The notes under the pieces are model-generated. The model made no database searches, had not been told where the DNA came from, and saw nothing but the letters and a program-made list of their open reading frames with translations. A program made the translations under genes and the position numbers. Below, in pieces: positions 1 to 12,415 of a stretch of 64,000 nt of DNA (its first letter is position 1; every line of letters begins with the position of its first letter). Where the stretch lies: positions 1,302,001-1,366,000 of the forward strand of contig CAJVGD010000001.1 of NCBI GenBank assembly GCA_910890315.1. Direction: 5' to 3'. This stretch comes from Serendipita indica DSM 11827. Lineage: Eukaryota > Basidiomycota > Agaricomycetes > Sebacinales > Serendipitaceae.

Positions 1-576
1 GGGAACGGTGCTCCAATCCAAGCATTACGATGGGAGTGATCCCTAATGGCAGTGAGCTTGTGTACTAGCTGCAGCGTGTACCAACAGTCTCTGTGGACGT
101 GATCAGATACAAGCGATCATCACCGAGTGACATACTTCGTGTTTTGTCAAGGGGTGGATGAGAACGCTGGCAAAGTTAAGCAATGCCTCGAAACCTTGGA
201 TAAATCCACCTCAAAGACCCATGATGTTGACACAAGTAAGAGAAAACGGACGAAAACGACTCTGTAGGGCACCAAATCTCATATGAACCTATGCCCGTCC
301 TTCCGTGTCAGAATCACCATCTAATTAGTAACACGTACCGACTGGATGTGGACCCATTGGCCATTCGTTGACTCTCCATAGAGGAACTGCGACGAATGCA
401 CCTTGCTTTCGCAATTTGAGAACTGAGTCGCGCAACGCCAGAGCCTCCTTGTGTTCGGCCTCGTTCTTCTGATGGAAGTAGATATGAAAGTGATACTCCT
501 TGATTTCGTCTTTGAGTACAGTCTCGAGATCTGCTGGTGGCCTGTGTTGCTGTTCCTGCTCGACGGTTCGTGCGTC
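1..576 (-). CDS. DOPA 4,5-dioxygenase-like protein, partial
   Basis: Reads leftward and runs off the window start, so the C-terminus is missing. The exon ending at 576 follows an acceptor (ggtacag) and carries EYHFHIYFHQ, then KQGAFVAVPLWRVNEWPMG and PHPVG. After an intron near 285-330 comes SYEIW, then SVLIHPLTKHE and, past another intron, RDHSHRNAWIG. HFHIYF, PMGPHP, LIHPLT and DHS...WIG are the hallmark blocks and metal-ligand histidines of the DOPA dioxygenase family (PF08883), which opens catechol rings in betalain-type or related aromatic chemistry. The first exon with the ATG was not located between 577 and 850. The true substrate cannot be told; fungal members are mostly uncharacterised. 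Confidence 0.8.
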
Positions 577-852
577 CTGTACCAGGAATTAGGGACAAGA
601 TCTCAGTGAAAGAGGAGTATCAACTGTTTTCTCCAGCTCTAGAGTGGTCATTTTGTGCTAATGAAGGTCGTGGGGAGTGGATGCAGGACTGGCGAGGTCG
701 AAGCACGCAAGCAGTCCATACCTCGTGGGTCCCAAGCAAGTTCCAAGGAGAGCATATGGTCCTCAATTCGGTTGACCATTTACAGTGGAATATGTATTGG
801 ATTCAATGCAGCACATTGAAATCAACTTGAACTCACACCGCAAGGGACTCCT

Positions 853-2229
853 TCAAGAACTTCCTGGATGATCCAACAGAGGCACATCTACGAGTTCCAG
901 AATACCTTTTCTGTCTGCAGTTACTCCGCACCGTAGAACGCCTCTCTCTGCCGTCACCATTGTCGTCGCCTTGACCATTTTCTTCGATTCATGAGACCAT
1001 TTCGCCTCGGAAGGCCTGGCATCGTTGTAATTACGAGGTGTCTCGAAGCAAGAGAGTGTGCCATGAAGGGATAGTGCCAATAAGAGCGATTCGTTTCTCG
1101 AATGAAACTTACTGGAAGAAGCAAGTTGGTTAATGGACAATTTTGTGACTTGGAAACTCACACAGCAACAATTGGCCCATTGCCCGCCCGAAACCAAAGC
1201 CCCTCATCAGTCTTGAGTCCATTCCACTTGCGGCTCTTGCGCTTTCCATTTGGTTCAGAGCGCTTTGATCCACCATACCCCATCCAAATATGACCGGATG
1301 CTGTCGAGCAAGCAATCATGTCGTTTGGCGAAACGGCGATGCTAAGCGCAAAGGGAGGAGAAAGGGATATGGACGCTGTTTCCGAGTCTTCATCCATCTT
1401 CGGTGCTACAGTACATGAGTATGAGACGAACTGATCAGCTAGAGCCCGACCTAAATCTATGTGCGAGAGCAGACTGCCGGTCCTGGCATCAAAGTGGAGC
1501 AAGGTGTTATCGTATCCTCCAGAACATACTAAGGGCATCATTTGTGAACAAAGGCGTGATTGACCACTTACATACACTCAGCCGGGCGTCCAGGAATAAA
1601 AGAGATTGGAAGGGCAACCTTTAGTTTGTCAGAACTATGCCATGGCGAAATATGCGTATGCATACATTTCGGTGCGTCTGTCGCATAAACATAATCTCGA
1701 GAGTCGAGAGGTTCAATAGGCCTATTCTCCCAGAATCCGTTGTGAATGCAAGAGACTCTTTAACGATATCAAACTAGGAGATGTAAGGCATGCTTCTTCG
1801 AGAAACGGTGAACTTACCTCGTTGATCTCATCCTCTTCGGACTCGGGCGGAACCATCACCTTTGCGAGAGCTTGTGCCGGTCGGATTATGGCACTTGAAG
1901 CCACGGATATAATGGATTCTGAAGTAGAAAATCGAAATGAAACAGCTATACATGCGATATGACGTTTCGATAGTGAGTAAAATCGCGCTACTGACATCCA
2001 TTCCGCATGCAAGCCAAATGTGATCGTGCTGTCCTTTTAGAGGCGAGAATCTTAACCACGAAACGGCTCCAGAAAGACCCATCAAGGCTTTCCGGACTCT
2101 GGATTCGGGGAGCTGATATCGTCGGACAGTTCCGTCTTCGCATCCAAGGAGCAATGCGTCATTTCGTGCATCTATAGAGGACACTGGAGCTGGCGTTTCG
2201 ATGTAAATGCTCGTCGTTGGTTGAGCCAT
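853..2229 (-). CDS. WD40-repeat protein, possibly WDR53-like
   Basis: Multi-exon gene whose exons join cleanly. The start MAQPTTS at 2229 leads into DALLLGCEDGTVRRYQLPES and AVSWLRFSP. Exons near 1821-1921 (VASSAIIRPAQALAK) and 1650-1775 (FDIVKESLAFTTDSG) follow, then an exon with CSGGYDNTLLHFDARTGSLL, and the last exon ends at 853. GCEDGTVRRY and SGGYDNTLLHFD are typical blade strands with Gly-Asp/Trp-Asp-like ends, and about five to six blades can be read. The order of blades and the SPPFALSIAVSPNDMIACST segment recall WDR53, but that assignment is weak. It is divergent from RAD7, with 166 bp between the two ATGs, so they probably share a promoter. Function unknown; likely a scaffold. Confidence 0.7.
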
Positions 2230-2395
2230 GTCGGTGTGGCAAACAGAGGCGACTTTCTTTGTCAGCACTCTTGGTCTCTTTCGCCCTTCTCAAATCTCCC
2301 TCGGTCACATCCTGGGCAATTTCCAGGAATATACACATCCTCATTCACCAGCACACGATTGATCTTTCACTGTACAACCAGTCTTGAAGCGGAGA

Positions 2396-4578
2396 ATGTC
2401 ACGCCGCGGCAGAAACAACATCACTGGACCGTCTTCGGCACTCACTTCCTTCTTGAGGGTACGTATTGACCTCTGTGATTCCCTTGTAAACTTCTCCCAC
2501 TCGTCGAGTCCTCTTTTGATCATCTAATTTTGCGTCCTTTGATATATGCCCTGTTCCTGTTAATTGTACTTATCTTATCATAAGGAACATGGTATCACCG
2601 CGCGGCATAGCTACTTTGGACGTGCGGACCAAGCTCCACCAGCCGAACCTACCCCAGCAGGCGATGAGGAACAGCCCGCAGACGAAGAAGAAAACGCGTC
2701 AGCCTCGCAAACCCCGGCAAGAAATAACGTAAGTCAAACCTCGCTCATGATCCCAGTTCTCAGTCTTCAGTCTGGCTACGCATCCGACAACCTCGACGAA
2801 TCCGCAGAGGAGGCGAGCCCTCCAAAGAAGAAACGAAAGCTTACCAAAGCAGCCGAGGCAAAGCTCAAGGCAAAAGAGAAGGCGGCTTTGGACAAGAAGG
2901 GCGAGTCTAGTGGTAGTGGAAAAAGAAAGAAACTTGAAGACGAGGAAGATGACGAAGACGACGATCCTTACAAGGCAAAATCCAAAGGAATGATGAGCGA
3001 AGCAGTTGGAAAGGTGGCTCCTATTGGCACATTCCAAAACTGTGCTCAGTGCGGCAAGAAGTTCACGGTCGTATGTGACTTGATCCCCGACGTAACCCAA
3101 ACTAACTTCTTTAGACGAAGTATACTCTTTCCAATGAGAGTGGTATGCTGTGTCATGCATGCGCCAAAGCGTCCGGAGCCGATCCCTTCAAGAAGCCGGC
3201 ACCTCGTAAACGCAAGGACCCGGCAGAGAAGCGAACGGTCAAGAACTTTGAAGAGGTAGATACTGTTAAGCCACTTACTAGCTTATGCATCAACGTATGG
3301 GTACCAATCACGCATTCGGCGCTGGTTAACCACCAATGCAGATTATTGGCAAATACATCGATCAAGTCGAGGAGCTTGGTGACATTGGGACTGTCAACAT
3401 GGATAGGATATGCAAGATTGTCTCGAAGACACGATCTCTCACAGAGCACAATGTCCGACTCTTCTATGATGCTTCAAACACGTCCCTCGTTATTTACGAT
3501 GCAACCAGTAAGTCGGAAAATATTGATTAATTTATTTCTGAATCTTCAAGATCTTCAGGGACCTGCATATGAGACATTGGCCTACTTCAATCCAAACCTG
3601 GAGCGTCTTACCCTCCATCTTTGTGGACGAATGGAAACGCCCACCATTGATCATTGGTCAACGTCGCTTCCGAATCTCAAACGCCTTGAGCTGATCGCAC
3701 CCTTTCTGGTGCGAGACGACGCGTGGCTCAAATTCATCCGTGCTCGTGGTCCCCATTTGACCGGATTTCTCATCACCAACGTCCCCCGTTTCACTCGAGA
3801 ATGTCTGGATGCTCTTATTGAGCACGCTCCACAACTCCAAGAGCTTCGGCTTTCCGACATTATCAAATTTGAGGACAGTTGGCTCGAGCCCCTCGCACAG
3901 CTTACCAACCTGACGAGTCTGGATATCTCCACCGATCGATCCGGTAGGGTGATACTCTCCTCAGCTGCAGTCGTTGAGCTCCTCAAATCACTCGGGAGGA
4001 ACCTTGCTCTGCTCGACCTCAGCGGACACGAAGACCTAGAGGACGCGGTCCTTACGGACGGTATCGCCGCCAACTGCAAATCCTTGACGGATCTTTCGCT
4101 TTCTCTTCTCCCATTGATTACTGATGAAGGTATCGCGGCGATGTTCAAGCAGCTCCCTTCCACCAATCAACTGGTGCGTCTAGACATGTCTCGCTGCCAT
4201 GGTGCTGCGTCACTTGCTCTAGCCGCACTTCTTGAGCACTCGGGACATACTCTAGTGTCCCTGGATATCAATAGCTGGAAAGAAGTCGATGAAGACGCAC
4301 TCAAGCTCATAGCAGCAAAGGCACCGAATCTTTCAACGCTTGATGTTGGATGGTGCAGAAACGTCAATGATATTGTCATTGGTAGTCTCATCAAGGCAGA
4401 CCAAACTGGAACCACGGCGCTCAAGAGGATCAATTGCTTTGGCTGCAACAGAATCACAAACAATTGTCCGAAACGTGTGAGTTCTATAAATGAATTCAAC
4501 CCATTTACTGAAAGAATATCGTAGATTGGAGTCAGCATGCACGGCGTCGAGTCGGACGTTCGCCTACAACGACTTTGA
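2396..4578 (+). CDS. RAD7: RAD7-like DNA repair protein (LRR)
   Basis: The first exon (2396-2458) encodes MSRRGRNNITGPSSALTSFL; the intron to 2584 is followed by EHGITARHSYF. Next come an acidic/Lys-rich disordered region with PPKKKRKL (possible nuclear signal), then a zinc-knuckle-like block NCAQCGKKFTV...TKYTLSNESGMLCHAC, and a long C-terminal array of leucine-rich repeats (LKRLELIAP, LQELRLSDI, LTSLDIS, LALLDLSGHEDLEDAVL, LSTLDVGWCRNVND). This order matches Rad7, the LRR partner of Rad16 in global-genome nucleotide excision repair and of an Elc1-Cul3 ubiquitin ligase. The last small exon after 4528 gives IGVSMHGVESDVRLQRL. It lies tail to tail with NMT1, whose stop is only 60 bp away. Confident on family; exact internal exon edges are inferred. 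Confidence 0.9.
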
Positions 4579-4638
4579 TGTCAACTCTCACAGTGGTCGT
4601 CGGTACTTTCTTGGGTGATATGAGCCTCCGTGTATATG

Positions 4639-6807
4639 TCATAGCATTACTACGCCAACACCCCGGCCTATTGGTACTCCGTCGACAGACTCGATTCCTG
4701 CCAGAGGCGGTGTCCTCCAGTTGTAAAGATAAAAGTTCAACAGACCGTCGCCTGATCCAAACTAGAAGAAACGTGAGACAAGATTGAGCGCAACGTAGAA
4801 CATACCTTGAGATCTGCGAGGAACAGGGGATTGTCCATCAGTGTCAACGCGTTGAAGACGTCAAACTTGGCCTAAGGGGTGTCATAAACCTCTGGATGGA
4901 CGATATGACGATAGTATACCTGTACAGCGACGATCATCGCATCAGTGATGAGCTCTTCAAGGCGCTTCCGCAGTCTCGAGTCGTCGCTCGTGCTCAGTGC
5001 GACATCCGAGGCGTAGTAGAACAAGTAGGCCGCATCCAGCTGGGAGTGCTTCTCATTAGCTTGCATCACCGTAGAAGGGAGGGTGTAAAAGGAGAAGTAG
5101 TCAGTGACTTCGCCGCTCGTCGGGTCCTTAGAGAATTAAATCAGATCAACGTACTTCTGGATGAGTCATGCACTAAACGTACCTCGTACACAAAGCTCCA
5201 TACCACTTGGCCTTCGCGTCTGCCGTTGGTGATTGGTCCCTCGCCACGCCCGCTGAGAAGGTGATGTCTTATGTCCTCTTCTTCATAACAGGGACCATGC
5301 CAAAGCGCTTCATGTATCGCTCCCATAGCCTTGTCACGGCTGGTACATCGCGGTCTTCCATCTCCCTGAGCCCATGCGTCGCTGCGGGAGTGTGAGGCTT
5401 TTGCCAATGTCCAACCGGGTAAACATACGGAGTTCAGCAGACTTTCCCTTCCCATCGTTATTGCCAAAGATTGCCGCCTGCTCCGAGTTCATGAGTCTGG
5501 GTGTCGACGGGAGATGAAACTGCCTGATCATCCTCGCCATGGTCGAGCCTCGAGGTACAGTCGTGAACTTGATATCGACGAGCTTCTGCACATTCAACAA
5601 GCGATGGAAATAACTGCCACACATTAGAAGGTGTGTAGCTTGTCCACCAGCAAACTGACCGACAGGTGCTAACGGGGGTCGGTATAACAACTCCCGCAGT
5701 GTATATGGCTTGAAATATGCCCTTAGATGACACTGTCGCGTCACCTCCTTGATTAGCACCGGGGCAAGCCTCTTAGACCGTAGCTTTTTGTGAACACAGA
5801 GGAAATTGACTTCCGATGCATCGAATTGACTAAGAGAACGAGTCAGGTATGTCGATAAATCTACTGGGAACGTACCTATTCCGTACTCGGAGCGTCACGG
5901 GCACCGCACTAATGAAGGCCACTAAACGACCTTTTTGCGAGGTGCCCTGGGTCACTTCCGATTTCTTAGGGGCAACGCGGACACCAACGTGCCATTCTGG
6001 ATGCCAGCCCGGTGGCATGAGGGCCCACCGAAGAAACTCGGCTGAGTATTTGAAACGAAAGGAGGCGTCATCGTCCTCCACATAGTTAGCGCTCAGGAGC
6101 TCGTAAAGCTCCTTGAGCTTAGGTGACGGTTATCTCTATTCAATAGGACGATGGTGCAATGGCTCACCTCGGCATCGTCTGTGATGTCAACGAGTGCCCA
6201 TTCGAAGTCCTTTGGGAGAGGATAAGGAGCTTGTCGCACCTCGGAAGCCGGTTTCGAGGGTTCTATCGGCCCATCTTGTTGGGGAACGCCTTCACCTGTA
6301 TGGCCATGAGGATACAAGGAATGCACCGTGACAAGCTGATATACCAAACTGAGGGACAGGCTGTGTCGCCCAAAACTTGTGCTCGCCCATTTCCTTTCGG
6401 TTCTTGCCTCCAATGCCAGTCTTTCCCTTGAGTACCTCGAGAATCTTGAGCTGATCGAGCGTCGCACGAATTTGAGCCTCGTCAATCTTTTCTGCTTCAG
6501 CTGCTCCATGCTTCTGCCTTGGAGCGTCGCGTGAGAAGATGGACTGGATGTGCTAGCAAGCCACTCACCTGATCTCACTGACGACGTGATCGACGACCTC
6601 CTGAGGTATGTCCTTACCAGCTTTGTCCGTCTTGGATTTCTTCTTCTTCTTTGATTTTTTGCTTTTCGAGACTGTAGTGCTGGATGACGGTTCGGCAGCG
6701 CCTACGTTTTCTCCTGGTTCTGCACCACCGTCGTCCGAGTTATCTTCTTCCTCCTTTTGATGTTCTACATCATCAGTGTCTTTGATTTCTTCGATATGGG
6801 CGGGCAT
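4639..6807 (-). CDS. NMT1: Glycylpeptide N-tetradecanoyltransferase
   Basis: Transfers myristate from myristoyl-CoA to N-terminal glycines in the cytosol and is essential in fungi. ATG at 6807 opens an acidic then Lys-rich tail ([12 protein letters not shown]). Conserved blocks follow in order: [138 protein letters not shown], and at the C-terminus [20 protein letters not shown] with the carboxy end GVVML that supplies the catalytic carboxylate. Two spots need an extra base to stay in frame: near 5722 ([12 protein letters not shown]) and near 5277 (VMKK-EDIRHHL). Both lie in invariant blocks, so I read them as sequence errors and not as pseudogene damage. Confidence 0.93.
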
Positions 6808-7026
6808 GTCTTGTACGCGGCGAGTATGGTCGGGAGCAAAGCTTGATCCCCAACCACCACGACTCGCGTCGCCACCGAGTCCATCATCACGCGCCTGCTA
6901 CCCTAAAACCACCGCCTGTAGCCAGGAGTGCTGCCGTATTCTTCTTCTCGACGCGTCGATTACCAGAAAGCACTCAGACGGCTCAAAGCAAAACATATTT
7001 TAGCGTGATCTGCGTCAGATACCAAA

Positions 7027-9113
7027 ATGGCGTCCACGACAGCAGCACCATCGACTTCAAAGGCTGCAAGTGGTGCTAATAGCACCTTCAACGACAAGGT
7101 ATTCATGTCAGTGGGAAAGTGGCCTTGGGTGGCTAATGCAGATCGCGTTGTAGAGTAAGCCAATGGAAGTTCGTCTGTCAAATATGACGGCTGCGAAAGC
7201 AATCAGCGATGCCGTTCGCACATCGCTGGGCCCAAAAGGCATGGACAAGATGGTTCGTAAACCTCAGCCACCTTTTACAAATGCTCACTGTCCACGGCGG
7301 TTGCCTTGATAGATCTCAACTTCGAAAGGAGAGGTCATTGTAACAAACGATGGCGCGACAATTCTGAAGAGCATTCAGGCGCTTCACCCCGCCGCGAAAA
7401 TGGTGCCGTTATTCATATTCTTCTTCTGCGACTCGGCACTCACAAGATGCCCCTAGCTTGTCGATCTATCTGCGGCTCAAGATATTGAAGCGGGCGATGG
7501 CACGACCAGCGTCGTTGTTCTTGCAGGAAGTCTCTTGGGTGCAGCTGAGAAGATGCTCGGCAAAGGTAAGAAGCAAGACAAATAAACTCACGTTTGTGTC
7601 TGCTCACGCTATTGCTAGGAATCCATCCATCGCTCATTGCGAGTTCCTTCCTCAAGGCTGCTTCGAAAGCCGTCGAGTATTTGACCCAAATGTCAACGCC
7701 TATTGACCTATCAGACAATGCAAGCCTGCTCCGTGCAGCTACGACCAGTCTCAACTCGAAGATTGTGTCGCAGTATTCCTCGACACTTGCCCCCATTGCC
7801 GTCAAGGCCGTCACTCGAATTTCGTCCTCACAAAGTTCCAATGTTGACCTCCGTGACATCAGAATCGTCAAAAAGGTCAGTGATGCCTCGGAGCTAGAAA
7901 TTCCCATTGCTCACTGGACTTAGGTCGGCGGCACCATCGAAGACACGACTCTGGTCGAGGGCGTTGTCCTGAATCAGAATATGATCACATCGCACGGTAG
8001 TCCAACAAGGGTGGAAAAGGCAAAGATTGGCCTCATCCAGTTCCAGTTGAGTCCTCCAAAGCCGGATGTTCGTAATCACTCGCAAGTCTGGCCCGGTGCT
8101 AACAGTGCAGGTAGATGGATCACACAATTATTGTGAACGACTACCGTCTCATGGATAAAATCATCAAGGAGGAACGTGCCTATCTTATCAATATGCTGAA
8201 GAAGATCAAGAAGTCAGGCTGCAACGTTCTTCTCATCCAAAAGTCGATTCTTCGCGATGCTGTGACCAACGAATCCCTTGCAATCCTATCCAAGCTCAAA
8301 ATCGCCGTGATCAAGGATATCGAACGGGACGAGGTTGATTTCCTGTGTAGAAGCCTAGGATGTAAACCCGTCAGCGATGTGGACGCTTTCACGGAAGACA
8401 AGCTCGGATATGCCGAACTGTGCGAAGAAGCATTGATTCAGGAATGCAAAGTGGTCAAGATTACAGGCGTTCGATATGCAGCGCCTCTGCTGTGGCGGGT
8501 GCGGGTTCAGCCTCTGCTGGTGCAAGCGTCGGTGCTCGAGGTGGAACTGTGAGCATCCTGGCCATGGGGAGCAATCAGCTTGTGCTCGACGAGACGGAGC
8601 GCAGCTTGCACGATGCGCTATGTGTGGTTCGCTGTCTTGTCAAGAAGCGGTACGTATCTAGGGTGCTAAGTATACGCGATACTGACTCTAGCGGTCAAGG
8701 GCGTTGATCGCTGGTGGTGGTGCACCAGAGATTTATGTCTCGCGCCTGTTGTCACAAGATGCCCATACTCTAACCGGTATGGAAGCGTATTGCTTCCAGG
8801 CCTATGCGGATGCGTTGGAGATTATCCCGACGACACTCGCGGAGAATGCGGGGCTGAACCCAATTGCAATCGTCACCGAGTTGCGCAATCGACATGCCAA
8901 AGGCGAGCGGAATGCGGGTATCAACGTTCGAAAGGTATGTTGTATGCGGCTGCGCGTGTGACTTGACGTGACTTACGCATACAGGGCCTCATCTCTAATA
9001 TCCTGGAAGAGGACGTCGTACAGCCATTGTTGGTGTCGACTAGTGCCATCGAGCTTGCAACAGAGACTGTTGCATTGCTGCTCAAAGTAGATGATTACCA
9101 TATGACTCGTTAG
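7027..9113 (+). CDS. CCT4: T-complex chaperonin subunit delta
   Basis: Subunit of the cytosolic TRiC/CCT ring that folds actin, tubulin and WD40 proteins. ATG at 7027 ([12 protein letters not shown]); the exons then give [60 protein letters not shown] (ATP-binding GDGTT), [97 protein letters not shown] and [20 protein letters not shown] and the CKP...FTEDKLG stretch are typical of the delta subunit. It ends DDYHMTR at 9113. About seven to eight short introns. One missing base near 8470-8480, between KITGV and the [11 protein letters not shown] linker, breaks the frame; the downstream part is well conserved, so this is probably a base-call error. Confidence 0.92.
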
Positions 9114-9299
9114 TCGCGAGATCATGTAGCCAGAAGTAGAATCAAAAGGCACGTCAGCAGTGTCTGGATTTTAGACGGGATACAAACAGTAGAATACGGG
9201 GAATGAAAATGCGTAGAGTAAAGATACGATGCCTGAACGAGGGATGAGCTTGGACGAGTACTGTGTCCGCGACTTCACTTACTACCAGGTTTGAACGAA

Positions 9300-9589
9300 T
9301 TAGGCCAAGATACATTCACATCCTTTTTCCGGAGGCGCGTACGGGTCCTCTATTTGACCCCAGATGGACGGTACTAGCGGGTCGCGGGTCGCCTTGCAGT
9401 ATTGAATAAGACTATCGGTTCGAGTCAACAATACGTTTACCAAGGGAGAGGATAAGCTCACTTAGCTGAAGCCTCTGATATCTTGACGCGGGGACGACCG
9501 AGATCGTCCTGGAGACGCTGGACATGTTCTTGAATGCGACGGAACTTCATCTCGAACATGGCTCCTTGTCGCTGAGTGTGTACGCTCAT
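9300..9589 (-). CDS. STE18: Heterotrimeric G-protein gamma subunit
   Basis: Two-exon gene of 79 residues, too short to stand out as an ORF. Exon 1 is 9462-9589 (MSVHTQRQGAMFEMKFRRIQ), and exon 2 is 9300-9411 after a 50-bp intron. The GGL-domain signature is clear: a helix with RRIQEHVQRLQDDLGRPRV, SEASANLIQYC, then DPLVPSIWGQ and DPYAPPEKG, ending CECILA. The last four residues CILA form a CAAX box for prenylation, which tethers G-beta-gamma to the plasma membrane. Fungal gamma subunits have this length and ending. In basidiomycetes G-beta-gamma acts downstream of pheromone receptors and in cAMP signalling. Start and stop both fit the family; confidence is high despite the small size. Confidence 0.9.
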
Positions 9590-10613
9590 CGCTGGCGAAT
9601 TTGTCAGGCTTTACGCAGGCAGATGAGGGTGCTGGCGGGGTTCGAGTTTGCGTGCCGGAAATGCAGGGCTGCTAAATTACGACCAACGGGGCAGTCCGAA
9701 GCGTCTAGTCCCATGTATGCGGTAAGAGAATTGCCAAATTTGGGTATCGGATGCCCCTCGTCGTTTGGGAATATCGACGAATGATGCCCCTATCAGCGTC
9801 GGAAAGTCATCTTCGCCGGAGAATGTAGAGTACACAAGATGATTATGCCCTTTCTGGCCAAATGAGATAATGTGGCGGCGAAAGAGCCGTATCAACAGTG
9901 ATAGGGGGTCTCCTATCCATAATGCCTCAGGGGGAACGCCAAAGATCCTAGGGCTGTACCTCTGAGAGAGCCGCAGAGACCCGGCCGCCAGCATCCTCTG
10001 CCCAAAGAGAGCTGTGTAGAGCTGGGTGGGCGGCCCATCCCGTGGGTTTGAACAAGGTTTGCCCAATCGTCGAGCGAGCTTGGGACACATTGCACGGAGG
10101 AGCAGCAACGGCGGTTGACAGTTGACAGATTGCGTTCCCGTAAAGGTAACTGGGTTTGCAGTTTTCAAACGACAGAAGGCAGCAGCAATTGACGGGTGCT
10201 GTGCCGCAACCGCGGTGGCGAGCGGTTAACAGGATCTATATCGCTGCATTTTGAGACGATTGGAGCGTATACATTTCTCCTATAGCGTGCTAGGGCCGAG
10301 GGCAAGAGTACGAGTTGATTGTGGTAGAGTCCAAGAGGGACAACGCGTCGCGGTGCCCTCGAATGTCCAAGCAAATGCCCTCAGGCGTGTTTTTACGTCG
10401 ATATAGACAAGATTCCAAGGTTAATGAGCGCGTTGGACGGTGTCGTCGCTGTTCGGGTGAAGAGGAGAGCACGCCTCGAGAAGACGCAAAAGAGAAGAGC
10501 TAAATCGAGGGTCAGGCGGCCTCTGCTTATTATAAGGTTTTGGCGACAAACCGTGGGCTCGATTTCTTTATCCGCCCCTTGGACCTCCCCTTCATCTAAG
10601 CTTACCCTCGAGA
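9590..10613. other. Intergenic, no supported gene
   Basis: About 1 kb between the G-gamma start and the next gene. It holds the 5' region of two divergent genes. Open frames of up to 163 codons exist (9677-10168, minus), but that one starts at TTG, has no domain and lacks a splice partner. A purine-rich stretch near 10320-10520 precedes the next ATG. Confidence 0.5.
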
Positions 10614-11529
10614 ATGCTCCAGCGAACATTTTCTTCGTATTCGTCTGCCTCTCTGCGTCGCTCAGAAACCAATCTCGCCGTGATGACCTCTTCGTATCGC
10701 TACCCCGGCGCCGCGGGTCCTCGTAGAGCCCGCTCAGCCTCTGCCTCGCCCTATCCTCGCTCTTGGGAGGATATCTCTCATGCAAGAAATGCTAATCGTC
10801 GCACACAACGCTCCAGGGCTGCCCGTGAAGAGTTGCCTTCGTGGGCGTCGATAGCCGGCCAAGGCCTCCAACGAGCAAGTTTTGCCGAGCTCGAGGCTGA
10901 AAACAAGACCCAGTTGACATCTACTTTGGACGACGATTTGCATTCAATCGCCTCGTGCGACTCTGCAGCGTCACATCCCGCTTTCAGCGACGACGAAGAC
11001 ATGTTCTCCGACGTAAATGGCTTCCGTCACAACCTTCTTTTCTCAAGACTGACAATGTACCTTTCTTCCCGCAGTATTCCGACGAAGACGATTTCGAGTC
11101 CCTCACCGACGAAGCCCACGGAGTGACTACACGAGCGGTCAGTCTCTTCCATCAATCGCACCCCAATATATTCTGACACGATCTTTTCTTTTTTTTAAAC
11201 AAAAAACAGTATATCGCCGAAAAGGAACCGTATCAGGTACCCGTGTCCCTTTGTGGTCGCTTCCCTGTCACTAACGTCGAAACCTACAGACTCTCTTCCC
11301 AACCACACTTCCCTCTCTGGAAGACCTGTTGTCGACTCAGGTCGGCTTTGAACCTGAGCGACGTGCACCAGAGTCCAAGCTTGAGTGGGACACGATGGAG
11401 ACTGCGGTACCAGAGTTTTCTCCAGAGCCCCGTGGTCGCAAGCTTGGATTCGCTCCGAGTACCGTCTTTGAAAACATTATCAAAGAAGCTATGCGCGCAT
11501 TCGCTACGAGAAGCCAATACGCCGTGTAG
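10614..11529 (+). CDS. Uncharacterised protein
   Basis: Four exons join in frame. ATG at 10614 starts MLQRTFSSYSSASLRRSETN, which is rich in Ser/Arg and free of acidic residues for its first 18 positions, so a mitochondrial presequence is possible. It continues through an Arg-rich part and EELPSWASIAGQGLQRASFA to an acidic stretch AFSDDEDMFSD; after the first intron comes YSDEDDFESLTDEAHG, then YIAEKEPYQ and LFPTTLPSLEDLLSTQVGFE, and the C-terminus FENIIKEAMRAFATRSQYAV. Total about 230 residues. No domain recognised. Consistent splice signals and codon pattern support a real gene; the second-to-last intron has an A-rich acceptor tract. Function unknown. Confidence 0.6.
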
Positions 11530-12415
11530 TGACCCGACAGGGGACGCCTCCGAAATAATCAATCCCAAGACTGTTTCTGTCAAGACTGCAATTACAAATC
11601 TCTCAATAGCATGACGCTATCAAAACGTTGCACGCGGCCATCCCGTCTATGTGGACGTCGCAGTGCCGATCACAGCGTCGCATTGCTCTCTGCAAGCACG
11701 CCGGCCAAAGGGTGTATGCTCTGTACACCGAAACGGAAGGAAGCAGTTTCTACCAATGCCTGCGTCGTCGAGGCCGAGATTACGTTGCTCCAGCTGACTT
11801 TTGTCTTGACACTACCTCGCATCTGTTCTACAGATTGCCACCAGTGTCAGCAAAGGTCACGGGTGTGATCGTCTTGACTCTCGATTGCCAGTCATATTGA
11901 AGCGTGCATCGTTCCATCTTGGCCACTTTAAGCATTCCAAATACATTGACGACATCCGACCTGCCTCCATTGGCCCGCATGGTCCATATCACCGGCCTTG
12001 GCCAACGAAGACGTTCAGCACAGTGCCATCCAACCTAGGCACATTCTGCGCGCCTCACTGTCTTGGATGCTCCCTCTGCATCCAAATTCGTCGCAATTTC
12101 TCATGATCTTTGTATTTGGCAAGCTATCTGTACATTCATACGCGTCATTTTGTCTCGGTGTCTCATAATCTGCTGTTTCGTGGAATTGGAATTCGACTTC
12201 TCTTATCTTCTGCGTTCTGTGAGATTGACCGGCGAAAGCGGCTTCCGAGCGCTCGACGAATCCTTGACCCCCGACCCTTGCAGCCTTGTTTGTCTTGGAT
12301 TACAAGGGGCGTTGATCGGCTATCAGTAAGGGTACTCCATGACTGCCTTGACTGGCCAGGTCCCTGCCGCCTCTTAACTGCTCTTATTAGCCAAACCTTT
12401 GACTCCCCCACAATC
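11530..12415. other. Intergenic, putative metacaspase promoter
   Basis: About 890 bp without a convincing gene. Short overlapping open frames are present on both strands, but none has a domain, conserved motif or clear splice sites. Presumably the 3' end of the upstream orphan and the 5' leader of the metacaspase; the stretch 12110-12415 is pyrimidine-rich, as expected near a fungal transcription start. Confidence 0.4.

Noticed and set aside
9677-10168. 163-codon minus-strand frame
   Set aside because: Starts at TTG, no domain, no splice partners, low-complexity composition.
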